64,000 nucleotides of DNA from Dysgonamonadaceae bacterium (lineage in GTDB: Bacteria > Bacteroidota > Bacteroidia > Bacteroidales > Azobacteroidaceae): positions 1 through 64,000 of the forward strand of contig JAITQA010000051.1 of the NCBI GenBank assembly GCA_031289145.1, read 5' to 3'. The notes beneath the pieces are model-generated. The model made no database searches, was not told the DNA's origin, and saw only the letters and a list, made by a program, of their open reading frames with translations. A program made the position numbers and the translations under genes. Position 1 is the stretch's first letter. Every line of letters begins with the position of its first letter. This document shows, in pieces, positions 8,052 to 17,697 of the stretch.

Positions 8052-10368
8052 CGGAAATAAGATAATTTTGTTTTTCTTTTTGTCGGGCGTAATCTGCCAA
8101 CTGAATGTACAGGCGCAAACCGGCGCTTGGAAAGTTCACAGGGCTTATCAAAACGCAACGATTGTTGCTGAAACGCCGCATTTGGTTTTTGCGGTTTACG
8201 ATGGCTCTCTCCTTTCATACGACCCGGAAGATAAGGAGGTCAGAACCTATTCGAGTAAAGAAGGGCTACATGATGTTGATATACAATATATGGCTTACAG
8301 TCAGTCGGCAAATGCATTAGTTCTGCTATATACCAATGGTAACATTGATATTTTCATGAAAGAAGGCGATGTATATAACCTTTCTTTTATCAAAGATAAT
8401 ACTTTTATTCAAGATAAGACGATATATAATCTCGAAATAATAGGTGATTATGCTTATATTTCAACTGCATTCGGAATTGTGGCGGTTGATGTCAAAAGAA
8501 AAGAAATAAAAGATACTTACAGGACGGGTGCAGCAACCAAATCTGTTTGTCGGCAAGGTGATTACCTGTATGCAGCGACCGTGAACGGAATCAAAAAAGC
8601 GCTGGTTTCTTCTAATTTATTAGATAAGGATAATTGGAAAGATTATGATGAAACAGCCATGCCCGAATACCTCAGTTCAGTAACAAAATTAGGCTATTTC
8701 AAAGACCGTTTGGTTTTTATGCAATGGAATCATGTTTATTACATCGACTCAAACGGTGCGGTTCGGGTACTGAACGACCAAACGATACGGGATATAAAGG
8801 TACTGAATGCGCAATTGGTTTTGTTGTCCGAAAACAAGACCCTCTATTTTTATTCCGATTTTGAAAAGGAAACACATATTGCGATGGATGCTTATGGCAT
8901 TGATTGTCTGAATAGCGCCGGTAATCGGTACTGGGTGGCTTCCGGTAAACTTGGCGTAATGGGAATCACGAAACAGCTTGATGTTTCTGAATTTGATTTA
9001 CATACCTCCGGCATAATTGTGGACAGTCCCAAACGAAATAAAGCATTCTTTCTGAAGTATACCGCAGGCAAGTTATTGGTTGTAGGAGGAGGGCGCGAAG
9101 GAAACAGAAATAATACGGTGGGTACATTGATGGTCTTGGAAAACGGGAGGTGGCATAATTTCGACGAAGACGCCATCAGCGAAAAAACAGGCTTGCCTTG
9201 TGAGGACTTTATGTCGGTTGAGGTAGACCCTGCCGATCCCGGTCATTATTTTGTGGCCAGTTGGGGAGAAGGATTGTATGAATTTAAGGACAATGAGTTT
9301 GTAAATCTTTACAACCACACCAACAGCAGTTTGCAGTTTCCGAACGAAATTACGTCCAATCAGGAACGCTATGTACGGGTAGATGGCTTAACATTTGACA
9401 AGAACAACAATCTTTATATGGTCAACGGCGGAGTACCGAATGGATTATCCGTATTTATCGACCAAAAAGAATGGAAAAGCTTATACAGTCAGCCCATGTC
9501 GTCTACCGACCCCAACAAGATTCTGATAAGTAGTGACAACAAAAAATGGATGAATATTTTTCGTGGAAGCCGGGTAGGAATTGTTGTTTTGGACGATAAG
9601 AACACGGTCGAAAACGATACCGACGATGAATATTATTATGCAACCCGCTTTGTCGACCAACAAGGGCACGAAGTTGGCGCTACCGGATTTTATGACATGA
9701 AAGAAGATTTTAACGGACAGATATGGGTGGGAACCGACAATGGGCCTATTACTTTTTCTTCAGCTGATCAAGTAGGCAGAGGCGAGTGTTACAGACCTGT
9801 TTCCACCGACGTATACGGCGGAAACTTCTATCTGTTGGAAGGTCTGAAAATCTCCTCTATCGCCATTGACGGAGGCAATCGCAAATGGGTAGGTACCGAT
9901 GATGCCGGCGTTTTTGTAATAGAACAGCCCAGCATGGGTTCAAGTCAATACCAAGTTCAGAATTTTACCACTAAAAACAGTCATTTGATTTCAGACAAAG
10001 TTAACGCTATCGCCATCAACCAAGAAACCGGAGAGGTTTTTTTTGCAACGGATAAGGGTTTATGTTCGTATATGGGTGAAGCGATTGCCGGAAAAACAGA
10101 TTATTCAAATGTATATGCCGAACCCAATCCGGTACGTCCGGCAAGTGATAGTCAAGTAGTGATTACCGGCTTGATGCAAAACTCTACCGTTAAAATCACC
10201 GATATAACAGGGAATCTGATTAAAGAAGGCGTATCTTTAGGTGGCCGGTTTATATGGAATTGCACAAACCGTAACGGAGCGATTGTTAAAGTCGGCATCT
10301 ATCTCGTTTTTGCCGCAACGTCCGACGGCAAACAGGGAGTGGTTTCTAAAATAATGGTAATTAAGTAG
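8041..10368 (+). CDS. porZ: T9SS attachment-complex protein PorZ
   Basis: PorZ is a surface component of the type IX secretion attachment complex (with PorU, PorV, PorQ) and in Porphyromonas binds anionic LPS for coupling to cargo proteins. The 775-residue protein has a signal peptide ending at VQAQ (about residue 26), then a PorZ-like opening [19 protein letters not shown]. Beta-propeller repeats of the two-component-regulator type follow (for example [31 protein letters not shown]). The C-terminal domain starts at EPNPVRP and ends in VSKIMVIK, like T9SS C-terminal domains. It overlaps rdgB by 11 bp and runs convergently into the surface-polysaccharide operon (8-bp overlap). Confidence 0.85.
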   Translation: MKNSGNKIILFFFLSGVICQLNVQAQTGAWKVHRAYQNATIVAETPHLVFAVYDGSLLSYDPEDKEVRTYSSKEGLHDVDIQYMAYSQSANALVLLYTNGNIDIFMKEGDVYNLSFIKDNTFIQDKTIYNLEIIGDYAYISTAFGIVAVDVKRKEIKDTYRTGAATKSVCRQGDYLYAATVNGIKKALVSSNLLDKDNWKDYDETAMPEYLSSVTKLGYFKDRLVFMQWNHVYYIDSNGAVRVLNDQTIRDIKVLNAQLVLLSENKTLYFYSDFEKETHIAMDAYGIDCLNSAGNRYWVASGKLGVMGITKQLDVSEFDLHTSGIIVDSPKRNKAFFLKYTAGKLLVVGGGREGNRNNTVGTLMVLENGRWHNFDEDAISEKTGLPCEDFMSVEVDPADPGHYFVASWGEGLYEFKDNEFVNLYNHTNSSLQFPNEITSNQERYVRVDGLTFDKNNNLYMVNGGVPNGLSVFIDQKEWKSLYSQPMSSTDPNKILISSDNKKWMNIFRGSRVGIVVLDDKNTVENDTDDEYYYATRFVDQQGHEVGATGFYDMKEDFNGQIWVGTDNGPITFSSADQVGRGECYRPVSTDVYGGNFYLLEGLKISSIAIDGGNRKWVGTDDAGVFVIEQPSMGSSQYQVQNFTTKNSHLISDKVNAIAINQETGEVFFATDKGLCSYMGEAIAGKTDYSNVYAEPNPVRPASDSQVVITGLMQNSTVKITDITGNLIKEGVSLGGRFIWNCTNRNGAIVKVGIYLVFAATSDGKQGVVSKIMVIK

Positions 10369-11452
10369 CTGCTTGATTTGGCTGTATATTTTTATATATG
10401 TCGATGGTTTGTTTGGCTATTTTATCCCAACTGTAATTTTCTATATCGTATTTGATTTTTAGCGGTTCTTTGTCAATCAACTGCTGGAGTTTGTCCGATA
10501 GTTCATTTTCATCTCCTGTGGTAAAATAGGAATTTTCAGGAAGATTTAAAGCGCTGTTTCCCGGAATATCACTGGCTAATATAGCTAAATTATAGCTCAT
10601 TGCCTCCAGCAATACCATTGGAAATCCTTCATTGTAAGAGGCATTGACAAAGAATGCCGCATTCGCGTAGAGTTGGGCCAGCGCTTCTCCATATACATAA
10701 TTCACAAAAACTACTTTTTCGGCAGCACTATTTTTTTTCAACTGTTGAAAGTAGCGACTTTCTGTTTCCACACCTCCGGCAATAACCAATTTGAAATCTT
10801 TATTTGCTATTTTATCAAAGGCGCTTAGTAGATAATCAAACCCTTTTTCCTGCGTTATTCGCCCAACTGTCAAAATGTATTTGTTTTTTTGCAAATTCCA
10901 TGTTGCCAAATAATCTGTTTTGTCCGTCAAGAAAGGAATATTTACGCCATTCGGGATGTAACACGATTTTTGAAGAATTTTTTGATTGTATTTTTGTCGT
11001 TGCATACTGTTGACAAAAATAATGGCATCGGATGTTGTCAGCGCTATTTTTTCGCTTAGTCTTAATAAGTTGCGAGCAAAAAAACCCCATTTTTCATGTT
11101 CGTAATTTGCACTATGATAGGTTAAAACAATCTTTATTCCTCTTAGTTTCAACAATGGAGAAAACAGAGCGGGTCCTATGTTATGAATATGCACAATGTC
11201 CGGTCGTTGAAAAAAGGAATAGAGGGTAGATAGCAAAGAATGCAATAGGGTTTCTATTCCTTTTATTTTAGTAGACGGGAGGTCTATGAATCGGATGTTA
11301 TGATATGTTTTTTCGGAATGAACATAGCATTTACGGCGAAAAACAACCATTTTGTACTCGGAAGACAAAAGCGGATACAAAGATTCACAATGTTTTTCTA
11401 CGCCTCCTTGAATAAGCGGAAAGCCTCTTGTTCCGAATACATTTATTTTCAT
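10361..11452 (-). CDS. Glycosyltransferase, GT4 family
   Basis: 363 residues with the two Rossmann-like halves of GT-B enzymes. The N-terminal FGTRGFPLIQGGVEKHCESL is the acceptor-side glycine loop typical of rhamnosyl- or galactosyl-type GT4 enzymes. C-terminal landmarks are LTVGRITQEKGFDYLLSAF and NEGFPMVLLEAMSYN, the latter holding the E-x7-E donor-binding motif. Donor and acceptor are unknown. It is the last gene of the polysaccharide operon and its stop overlaps that of the convergent porZ by 8 bp. Confidence 0.85.
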   Translation of the reverse strand: MKINVFGTRGFPLIQGGVEKHCESLYPLLSSEYKMVVFRRKCYVHSEKTYHNIRFIDLPSTKIKGIETLLHSLLSTLYSFFQRPDIVHIHNIGPALFSPLLKLRGIKIVLTYHSANYEHEKWGFFARNLLRLSEKIALTTSDAIIFVNSMQRQKYNQKILQKSCYIPNGVNIPFLTDKTDYLATWNLQKNKYILTVGRITQEKGFDYLLSAFDKIANKDFKLVIAGGVETESRYFQQLKKNSAAEKVVFVNYVYGEALAQLYANAAFFVNASYNEGFPMVLLEAMSYNLAILASDIPGNSALNLPENSYFTTGDENELSDKLQQLIDKEPLKIKYDIENYSWDKIAKQTIDIYKNIQPNQAAT

Positions 11453-11479
11453 ACATACATAATTGTGTGCGGTTTCATT

Positions 11480-12484
11480 TCACCAGCAAATGTCTTTTCC
11501 TTGCGCAATTCTTATTTTATTTTTCAGTATCCATCGAATAGGAATCCAAGGTCTTCTTTTCATATCATGCCTTTCGGTTACGATAAAAGCGCAATTCCTA
11601 TCGCAAGCCTTTACTTTTTCTGCAATTTCTTTAGCCTTTTCCGAATTCATTATATTCTCATAGGTATCTTCTTTGATATTACCGATTATCCACTCTTCCG
11701 ACGAACCATTACATGGGGTGACATTTCCCCATGGGTCAATAAAAAAGAAATCGTTTAATGCACCGCAAGGAGGTCTGTAAGTGGCTTCTTCACCTCTTAG
11801 ACGGAGATGAATACTCTTATTGAAAAAAGCGCGTCCATAATCTTTCAGTTTATTTTTCCATCCTCTCCGTTTGGAAGTAAGCAAGGCTTTTACAAATCGT
11901 TCATGTTGTTTTAATGCGTCTTCACTTACGATTACATTATCGTCTTTATGGAAATACCATGAATTGTGTACTACCGAGTTTCCCAATTCCACATTTAATG
12001 CTACACACAAATCGTAAAGATGAAGAAGGTCTCCATAATTATCCGGAGATATAACGACAGAAAAACCAATATTTTTACATTTGGTTTTCTTTAGTTCCAG
12101 CATTGTCCGGAGCGCATGGTCAAATCCATTTTTCATTCCTCGTTTTGAATCATTTATCGTAGGCAAACCTTCCAAACTGACTCTTATGAGAATATTGGGA
12201 TACTTATTGGCTAATTCGACAATTTTTTCTGTGTGATACCCATTTGTACTAAGTTCCAACAGGGATGATTTTGGATACAGTACCCTGAAAATATCATCAA
12301 GGTCTTTTCTTATTGTAGCCTCGCCTCCTGTTATATTGATACGCAATCCTTTTGGAAGTTTTTCATAATAGATATAATCAATTTCTTCTTCCGGCCGCGT
12401 TTGATGCTGCCAAATATTACACATATTACACTTTGCATTGCAGCGGAATGTTGTAATGATACTTCCTTGTACTATATTTTTCAT
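11480..12484 (-). CDS. Radical SAM protein with SPASM/twitch-like C-terminus
   Basis: The 334-residue protein opens with the radical SAM cluster CNAKCNMC (Cys 15, 19, 22), then the SAM-binding INITGGEATIRKD. The C-terminal region has CGALNDFFFIDPWGNVTPC and later CDRNC, Cys residues of the kind that hold auxiliary Fe-S clusters in SPASM or twitch domains. Such enzymes modify peptides or, less often, sugars and lipids; the substrate here is unknown. It sits between two glycosyltransferase genes in the polysaccharide operon. It follows the GT4 gene by 117 bp, where a minus-strand TACCTTTG -7 box (12563-12570) suggests it may have its own start. Confidence 0.85.
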   Translation of the reverse strand: MKNIVQGSIITTFRCNAKCNMCNIWQHQTRPEEEIDYIYYEKLPKGLRINITGGEATIRKDLDDIFRVLYPKSSLLELSTNGYHTEKIVELANKYPNILIRVSLEGLPTINDSKRGMKNGFDHALRTMLELKKTKCKNIGFSVVISPDNYGDLLHLYDLCVALNVELGNSVVHNSWYFHKDDNVIVSEDALKQHERFVKALLTSKRRGWKNKLKDYGRAFFNKSIHLRLRGEEATYRPPCGALNDFFFIDPWGNVTPCNGSSEEWIIGNIKEDTYENIMNSEKAKEIAEKVKACDRNCAFIVTERHDMKRRPWIPIRWILKNKIRIAQGKDICW

Positions 12485-12562
12485 TTCGATTCATTTTGAT
12501 TCGATGCTAAAACTTTTGTTTTTTGCTTTCATTGTTTTTAAATTGAATAAATACAATGAATA

Positions 12563-12570
12563 CAAAGGTA
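12563..12570 (-). promoter_or_regulatory. Probable internal -7 box for radical SAM and last GT4
   Basis: TACCTTTG on the minus strand lies in the only sizeable gap (117 bp) of the lower part of the polysaccharide operon, about 78 nt before the radical SAM ATG. There is no TTTG at the usual spacing, so this is a half-match. Confidence 0.4.
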
Positions 12571-12601
12571 CAAAAAATATTTTTAAAAATAACAGCGTTT
12601 A

Positions 12602-13771
12602 TTATTTGTTATAAAATTTCATTAAATCAATGTAATATTTTTCCGAGGAATAGGTGGATTGCGCTTGTTTTGCGATAGCCGAATAATCGAAAGACTGTCG
12701 ATACATTTCTTTTATGCTGTCTTTTAATGCTGCTATATTTCCCGGTTCAAATAAATTTCCGCTTATGTTTTCTTTTATCAGCTCAGGAATACCTCCTATA
12801 TTTGCGCCCAAAACAGGTGTTCCCAGACAGAGCGATTCAATTACGCTTAAGGGATTATTTTCATACCATTCGGACGGGATAACAGAAAAACGGGCCTTTT
12901 CCAATATCTCTTTCACCTTTGGCCATTGTAGACGGCCTGCATATTCTATATTTTCATGCAAGGGAAGGTCCTGTAAATCCCCGGATCCGACAATCACTAA
13001 TTTATTCGGCAATTGTTGAGCGGCTTTGACCAATGTATAAATGCCTTTTTCCGGTGACAATCTTCCGACATAACAATAATAGTCTTCTTTTTCATAGGCT
13101 GTTTTTTTTATTTTATCAAGATCAATAAAATTATTCAAAACACTGATTTTATTAGGATTGAATCCACCTGAAATCATTTTATTTGCCATGAATTGACTTG
13201 GAGCAATAAATAGCGTCGTATATTTTTCTAATTTTTCTTTCTTCCACTTTTCAGCTTCTTGATAGGCAATGCAACTTGCCAGACAGGAATTTTTCATACA
13301 CCGGTTCTTCAAGACCTGTTTTTTATCCGTAAAGCACCGATCACAGGTTTCTTTACCATTACGCAAGCAGTCATAGCGAGGACAAAGTAACTTATAATCA
13401 TGAAGTGTCCACACAACATTTATACCACGATTATAGGCTATTTCGGCAATAAGTGGAGATAATTGGGAATGGATATTATTGAGATGCACAATTTCCGGTT
13501 GAAAATCATCCAGTAAACGGCTAAATTTTGTTTTTACTTCTTTGCTTCCCAAGGGACGCCGCATGGTTTCCAAAAATTTCAGCGGCGAAGGCGAAAATTT
13601 GATTTCGGAAGGGAAATACTTGCTGTACGGACTATCAAAATTGTCCGGATGTTGCATGGAAAAAATGGCAACCTCATGTCCTTTGCTTTTAAGCAAGGAT
13701 TCTACGTTGATGGTATAAATGCAATCACCACCACGGTTGTAATAAAATTTGTTAGAAAGTAGTATTTTCAT
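12602..13771 (-). CDS. Glycosyltransferase, GT4 family with Cys-rich insert
   Basis: 389 residues of the GT-B fold: N-terminal NKFYYNRGGDCIYTINVESLL, and C-terminal YVGRLSPEKGIYTLVKAA plus ENNPLSVIESLCLG with the donor-binding Glu. Between the halves, starting at LLCPRYDCLRNGKETCDRC (about residue 128), lies a stretch with eight or more Cys, likely a metal-binding insert found in a subset of O-antigen GT4 enzymes. Its start overlaps the stop of the preceding GT4 gene by 4 bp, showing tight translational coupling. Confidence 0.85.
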   Translation of the reverse strand: MKILLSNKFYYNRGGDCIYTINVESLLKSKGHEVAIFSMQHPDNFDSPYSKYFPSEIKFSPSPLKFLETMRRPLGSKEVKTKFSRLLDDFQPEIVHLNNIHSQLSPLIAEIAYNRGINVVWTLHDYKLLCPRYDCLRNGKETCDRCFTDKKQVLKNRCMKNSCLASCIAYQEAEKWKKEKLEKYTTLFIAPSQFMANKMISGGFNPNKISVLNNFIDLDKIKKTAYEKEDYYCYVGRLSPEKGIYTLVKAAQQLPNKLVIVGSGDLQDLPLHENIEYAGRLQWPKVKEILEKARFSVIPSEWYENNPLSVIESLCLGTPVLGANIGGIPELIKENISGNLFEPGNIAALKDSIKEMYRQSFDYSAIAKQAQSTYSSEKYYIDLMKFYNK

Positions 13772-14874
13772 AAAGACAAATTATTTTGAAAAAGGCCTAT
13801 CATTTTTAAAGCAGCATATTCCGATGATAAGTCTGTTCGTTTGCTAATACAATTCCGAACAAACTCTTCCTGATTTGTAATCATAGATTCCAATTCGTTT
13901 ATACCCCAGTTGTCTTTACAAATGCCCAGCCTGTTTTTTATTATGTATAAACTGAGGGCAGGAACTGTATTCGAGAGAATGGGTGTTCCGGAAACAATGG
14001 ACTCCGGAATTGAAACCATATTCAAATCTTTTTTTGTTGCTATCAAAAAAGCAATGGAGCGTGCTATCTGTTCATTCAGTTCCCTATGATTCAAAAAACC
14101 TAAAAAATGGACACTGTTTTCAAGGGATAGCTTCTGCACTAATTTTTTCAAGTTTTCCTCCTCTGTTCCTCTGCCTGCAATGGCTAATTGATAGTTTTTA
14201 TGAGGATGTGTTTCTACAAATCCGGCAAATTGGTGGATAATATAGTCTACATTTTTTCGCTTAATCAGTTGGGCTGCAACAATAAATTGATTTTCTTTTT
14301 TGTCGCTGAAAATATATTTTTTCAGATTTACGCCGTGATCAACAGGAATGGGCGAGACATTGTTGCAAAATCGACTGATAAAATTTCCGGCTGATTCGGA
14401 ACGAGGAATAATCAAAGTATTTCTGAAAAATAATTTTCCGATTATGTTGTACCATAATTTGGATGGAATTTGATGAAACATCCGGTTATGCACATTTAAT
14501 TCTTGCCAGATAAGCGTGTTTTTATTGCAGAATAGTACGGAAAAGAGGGATGCAGTTGTAAATACTTCACTTGAAATGATTAAATCAAATTGTTTCCCTT
14601 CTTTCCTCAGAAAAGACGGCAAGTGTGGTAAAAACGGAAATATCGACGGATGGAACAGCTTTTTGAGACCGGTTTGCATGAAAATAATATTGAAATCATA
14701 TTGTTCTACAGTTTCCGGTTGATAGTCATCGGCAGCGACCAACGTAACGGTATGCCCCAATGATTGAAAAGCCAAGCCAAAGGAATAAATCATGCAATCC
14801 TTTATACTGTTGACTTTCGGGATTATATAATTATCGGCAGTATATAAAATCGGATTAAGTAGGAGAATCTTCAT
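13768..14874 (-). CDS. Glycosyltransferase, GT4 family
   Basis: 368 residues. The N-terminal half carries LNPILYTADNYIIPKVNSIK and a hydrophobic Rossmann region. The C-terminal half has QFIVAAQLIKRKNVDYIIHQF and LAIAGRGTEEENLKKLVQ, followed by NMVSIPESIVSGTPILSNT, the degenerate E-x7-E donor site. The substrate is unknown. It overlaps its downstream GT4 gene by 4 bp and its upstream GT4 gene by 20 bp, so it is surely part of the operon. Confidence 0.8.
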   Translation of the reverse strand: MKILLLNPILYTADNYIIPKVNSIKDCMIYSFGLAFQSLGHTVTLVAADDYQPETVEQYDFNIIFMQTGLKKLFHPSIFPFLPHLPSFLRKEGKQFDLIISSEVFTTASLFSVLFCNKNTLIWQELNVHNRMFHQIPSKLWYNIIGKLFFRNTLIIPRSESAGNFISRFCNNVSPIPVDHGVNLKKYIFSDKKENQFIVAAQLIKRKNVDYIIHQFAGFVETHPHKNYQLAIAGRGTEEENLKKLVQKLSLENSVHFLGFLNHRELNEQIARSIAFLIATKKDLNMVSIPESIVSGTPILSNTVPALSLYIIKNRLGICKDNWGINELESMITNQEEFVRNCISKRTDLSSEYAALKMIGLFQNNLSL

Positions 14875-15943
14875 GGCTTTTTTTCTTATTGGATTGGAAA
14901 AGAAAAGTTTCGTAGTAATTCAAATAATTGTCGACGGTTAAAGAAATATCGAAATTTTTTAAAACAAAATCATACGCTTTTTCTGCCAATGCTTCTTTTT
15001 CAGCCTTGGGAAGATATATGATCTCATTCAGTTTTCCGGCAAAATCATCGGCATTACCGGATTGAAAGGTGTAAGCAAATGTTCCGTTGCCGGATGCTGT
15101 TTGCATGCCATCAACATTTGATATCAAAGTTGGCGTCATAGCGCTCATGGCTTCTATGACTGTCAATCCAAATCCTTCCCACAAAGATGGTTGAACCAAT
15201 AAATCGTAAGAAGATAAATGGGTTTGAACGAATTCTTTGGTTCGATTGCCAAGAAATGTGACAAAAGACTCAATATGCAATTCTTGCGTTAATTTTTTTA
15301 GATACGTTTCCGAATCACCTTCCCCTATGATATCCAAATGAACATTTGTGTAATTGTATTGCGTAATCAAATTGTGCAAAGCCTGTAATGTAATATGCTG
15401 TCCTTTATGTAGGTGAGTTATTCTTCCGATCTGAACTATCTTGAATATTCCGTCCGGTTCTCTTTTTTGTATATTGAATTTCCGGACATCAATTCCATTA
15501 AGAACCAGGGTTGCTTTCCTTCCGGTTGTTTGCAATACATGTTCTTGTACGGCGTCTGTAATTGCAAAAATATAATTGTATTTCCGGACATCCTCCGCAT
15601 CTAATCGAACACAATGAACGGTCAGTAACAAGTTGTGTTTCAGTAAACGAACCGGCAAATACCGGATAAGATTATCCTGATGAAAATGAATAATATCTGC
15701 TTTCGAAAATAATATCAGGAGATTAAGATTCAACAGGTAATAAGGATTTTTACTTTGTGCCGGTCGGTTTATCCGTGTAATTTTTATACGGGAATCAATC
15801 ATTTTCAGCAGGTCATCATCTATGACGTTGTTAACTAGTACAATCTCAATGTCATGTAAAAGGCATTGCCGATTGACAATGTCCACTAACATTGTTTCGG
15901 CGCCGCCATATTGTAAACTCCACAAAACATGCGTAATCTTCAT
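14855..15943 (-). CDS. Glycosyltransferase, GT4 family
   Basis: 362 residues. The opening ITHVLWSLQYGGAETMLVDI is the classic acceptor-side loop of GT4 enzymes. The C-terminal half has VQIGRITHLHKGQHITLQAL and SLWEGFGLTVIEAMSAMTP, a full E-x7-E donor-binding motif (E-G-F-G-L-T-V-I-E). Donor sugar and linkage cannot be told. It lies 9 bp downstream of the GT2 gene in the polysaccharide operon. Confidence 0.85.
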   Translation of the reverse strand: MKITHVLWSLQYGGAETMLVDIVNRQCLLHDIEIVLVNNVIDDDLLKMIDSRIKITRINRPAQSKNPYYLLNLNLLILFSKADIIHFHQDNLIRYLPVRLLKHNLLLTVHCVRLDAEDVRKYNYIFAITDAVQEHVLQTTGRKATLVLNGIDVRKFNIQKREPDGIFKIVQIGRITHLHKGQHITLQALHNLITQYNYTNVHLDIIGEGDSETYLKKLTQELHIESFVTFLGNRTKEFVQTHLSSYDLLVQPSLWEGFGLTVIEAMSAMTPTLISNVDGMQTASGNGTFAYTFQSGNADDFAGKLNEIIYLPKAEKEALAEKAYDFVLKNFDISLTVDNYLNYYETFLFQSNKKKSHEDSPT

Positions 15944-15952
15944 AGAGAAAAA

Positions 15953-16735
15953 TTAAAACTTTTTAAATATAAAACGTTTTATTTTGCCTAAAATTATGCG
16001 AAAGCGCATATAAAATATCCGTATTTTTGCTATTGATATTTTTTTTGCACCATGCTTGTCTAAGGTTTGACTTACGTTGGCTAAAAATTGCAGACCGGCG
16101 AGGGTAGTTTTAGTTGCTTCCCAAATCCGAAAAGCCGATAAAGGGATATTTTCATAATAATATATTGGACCATGATCAAGCAAACGCAACCATAAATCCA
16201 AATCCATACAATAATAGATGTTTTCATCTACATATCCCACCTTTTTCAGATATTCCGTTTTGTAAAATGAGCCTTGTTGGATAATGGAAAAATCATTATT
16301 CAAAAGAAAATTTTTATTGGAAATTTTGAGTGTTCTTTTGAATATCGGTTTCCCGTCTTTGTCAATAAAATCCAAAGTAGAAGGATAAAAAATACTTCCG
16401 TCCGGATGGTCGTTATACACTCCAACAATCTTTTCGACACAATCGGGGTAGAGAAGATCATCGGAATTGATCCATCCGGCAAGTTCACCTGTACAAAGTT
16501 CGAAGCCTTTGGTTATGGCATCACTCTGACCTTTGTCTTTTTCGGAAATGATAATATCAATTTTATCCCGATATTTATTTACAATTTCCATAGTATTATC
16601 GGTAGATACTCCATCAATCAAGATATATTCTATGTTTTTGTAAGATTGATTCAGTACCGACAATATGGTTTTTTCAATAAATTGTCCTTGGTTAAACGAG
16701 GGTGTTACTATGGATACTTTTATTGAATCATTCAT
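15953..16735 (-). CDS. Glycosyltransferase, GT2 family
   Basis: 260 residues, a single GT-A domain. The N-terminal VSIVTPSFNQGQFIEKTILS and YILIDGVSTDNTMEIV form the nucleotide-binding region, and GELAGWINSDDLLYPD holds the DD(x)D-like metal-binding acid. It resembles WcaA/colanic-acid type enzymes. A short basic C-terminal tail may bind the membrane. It follows the fucosyltransferase-like gene by about 34 bp. Confidence 0.85.
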   Translation of the reverse strand: MNDSIKVSIVTPSFNQGQFIEKTILSVLNQSYKNIEYILIDGVSTDNTMEIVNKYRDKIDIIISEKDKGQSDAITKGFELCTGELAGWINSDDLLYPDCVEKIVGVYNDHPDGSIFYPSTLDFIDKDGKPIFKRTLKISNKNFLLNNDFSIIQQGSFYKTEYLKKVGYVDENIYYCMDLDLWLRLLDHGPIYYYENIPLSAFRIWEATKTTLAGLQFLANVSQTLDKHGAKKISIAKIRIFYMRFRIILGKIKRFIFKKF

Positions 16736-16769
16736 TTGTATATTTTGCTAATATTTGCTTGCGAATTTT

Positions 16770-17693
16770 CTACCTTATTTGCCATTTCTCCCAGTCTATA
16801 CTTATTACGTTATCCTGCTTACACATACCTATATACATTCCAATATTGGAGCTAAATGTCCCAACGAAAACGGTTGATTTTTTTAAAATATCTATTGAAG
16901 CAAATAGATTTTCATGATGCTGGCGCATAAATTTTTGGTCTTTTTGTTCAAATTCTTTCTGAAAATAACCTCTTTCAGATTCCTTGCATAAGGTATAAAT
17001 ATTCCAATCTTTGAATTGTGTACGGAATGTTTCAACGATTGAATAATCATCCGTTGAGAGGAAAGCATCCCTTAGGTTGGTGTATTGTTTTACCTTTTCT
17101 ACATATTGAGACACATTAAACAATTCTGCTTCTTCTATTTTATCTCCCGAACGAATATGGAATCCGATGTATTTTTCAGGAAGTTGTAAAGAGTTTATCT
17201 TTTCTTCAAGCGTTTTTTTTGTTACTTCATTGTATCTCCAGGTCAACTGTACCAATATACTGCAAGCATCCTGCAAATTACCGGCTATGCCCAATTCCGG
17301 AATATCGAAGTATTGCTTTTCTCTGTTCTGATCCCGAAAAAAAGGCCACAATTCAAAAGTCAGGAAGGTTTTCGGTTTGAGTATATGGTGTAAAATTACC
17401 CGTGGGTCATATTTTTTTGAGGGAACGGCAACCCGTGGATTATGTCGTTGATAGGCAAAACTGTCTTCTTGGCAAAAGGGTAAAAAATAATCTGCCCACC
17501 CTTTTTCGTACTTGAAATTTGCATCTTTAGAATAGAGTTTAAACCGGATTTTATTTTCCAAACAATAAAGCATGGCAAGGAGCATGTTGTTGTACTCCGA
17601 GAAAAAACCGGCTTCAACACCCAAACGATAAGTCAATTTCTTTTTGTTAAAAGAATCATTGAGTTGTGTGTACTTTTCCAATAATGTGTCCAT
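16770..17693 (-). CDS. Putative fucosyltransferase-like glycosyltransferase
   Basis: About 307 residues. The segment YIGFHIRSGDKIEEAE matches the HxRxGDK phosphate-binding motif of GDP-fucose-using GT23/GT11-type fucosyltransferases. The late GTFSSNIGMYIG resembles their second donor-binding motif. Transfer of fucose from GDP-fucose is inference, supported by gmd and fcl in the same window. I chose the ATG at 17693, 5 bp past the polymerase stop; the ATG at 17753 would overlap the polymerase gene by 56 bp. Confidence 0.6.
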   Translation of the reverse strand: MDTLLEKYTQLNDSFNKKKLTYRLGVEAGFFSEYNNMLLAMLYCLENKIRFKLYSKDANFKYEKGWADYFLPFCQEDSFAYQRHNPRVAVPSKKYDPRVILHHILKPKTFLTFELWPFFRDQNREKQYFDIPELGIAGNLQDACSILVQLTWRYNEVTKKTLEEKINSLQLPEKYIGFHIRSGDKIEEAELFNVSQYVEKVKQYTNLRDAFLSTDDYSIVETFRTQFKDWNIYTLCKESERGYFQKEFEQKDQKFMRQHHENLFASIDILKKSTVFVGTFSSNIGMYIGMCKQDNVISIDWEKWQIR

Positions 17694-17697
17694 AATT

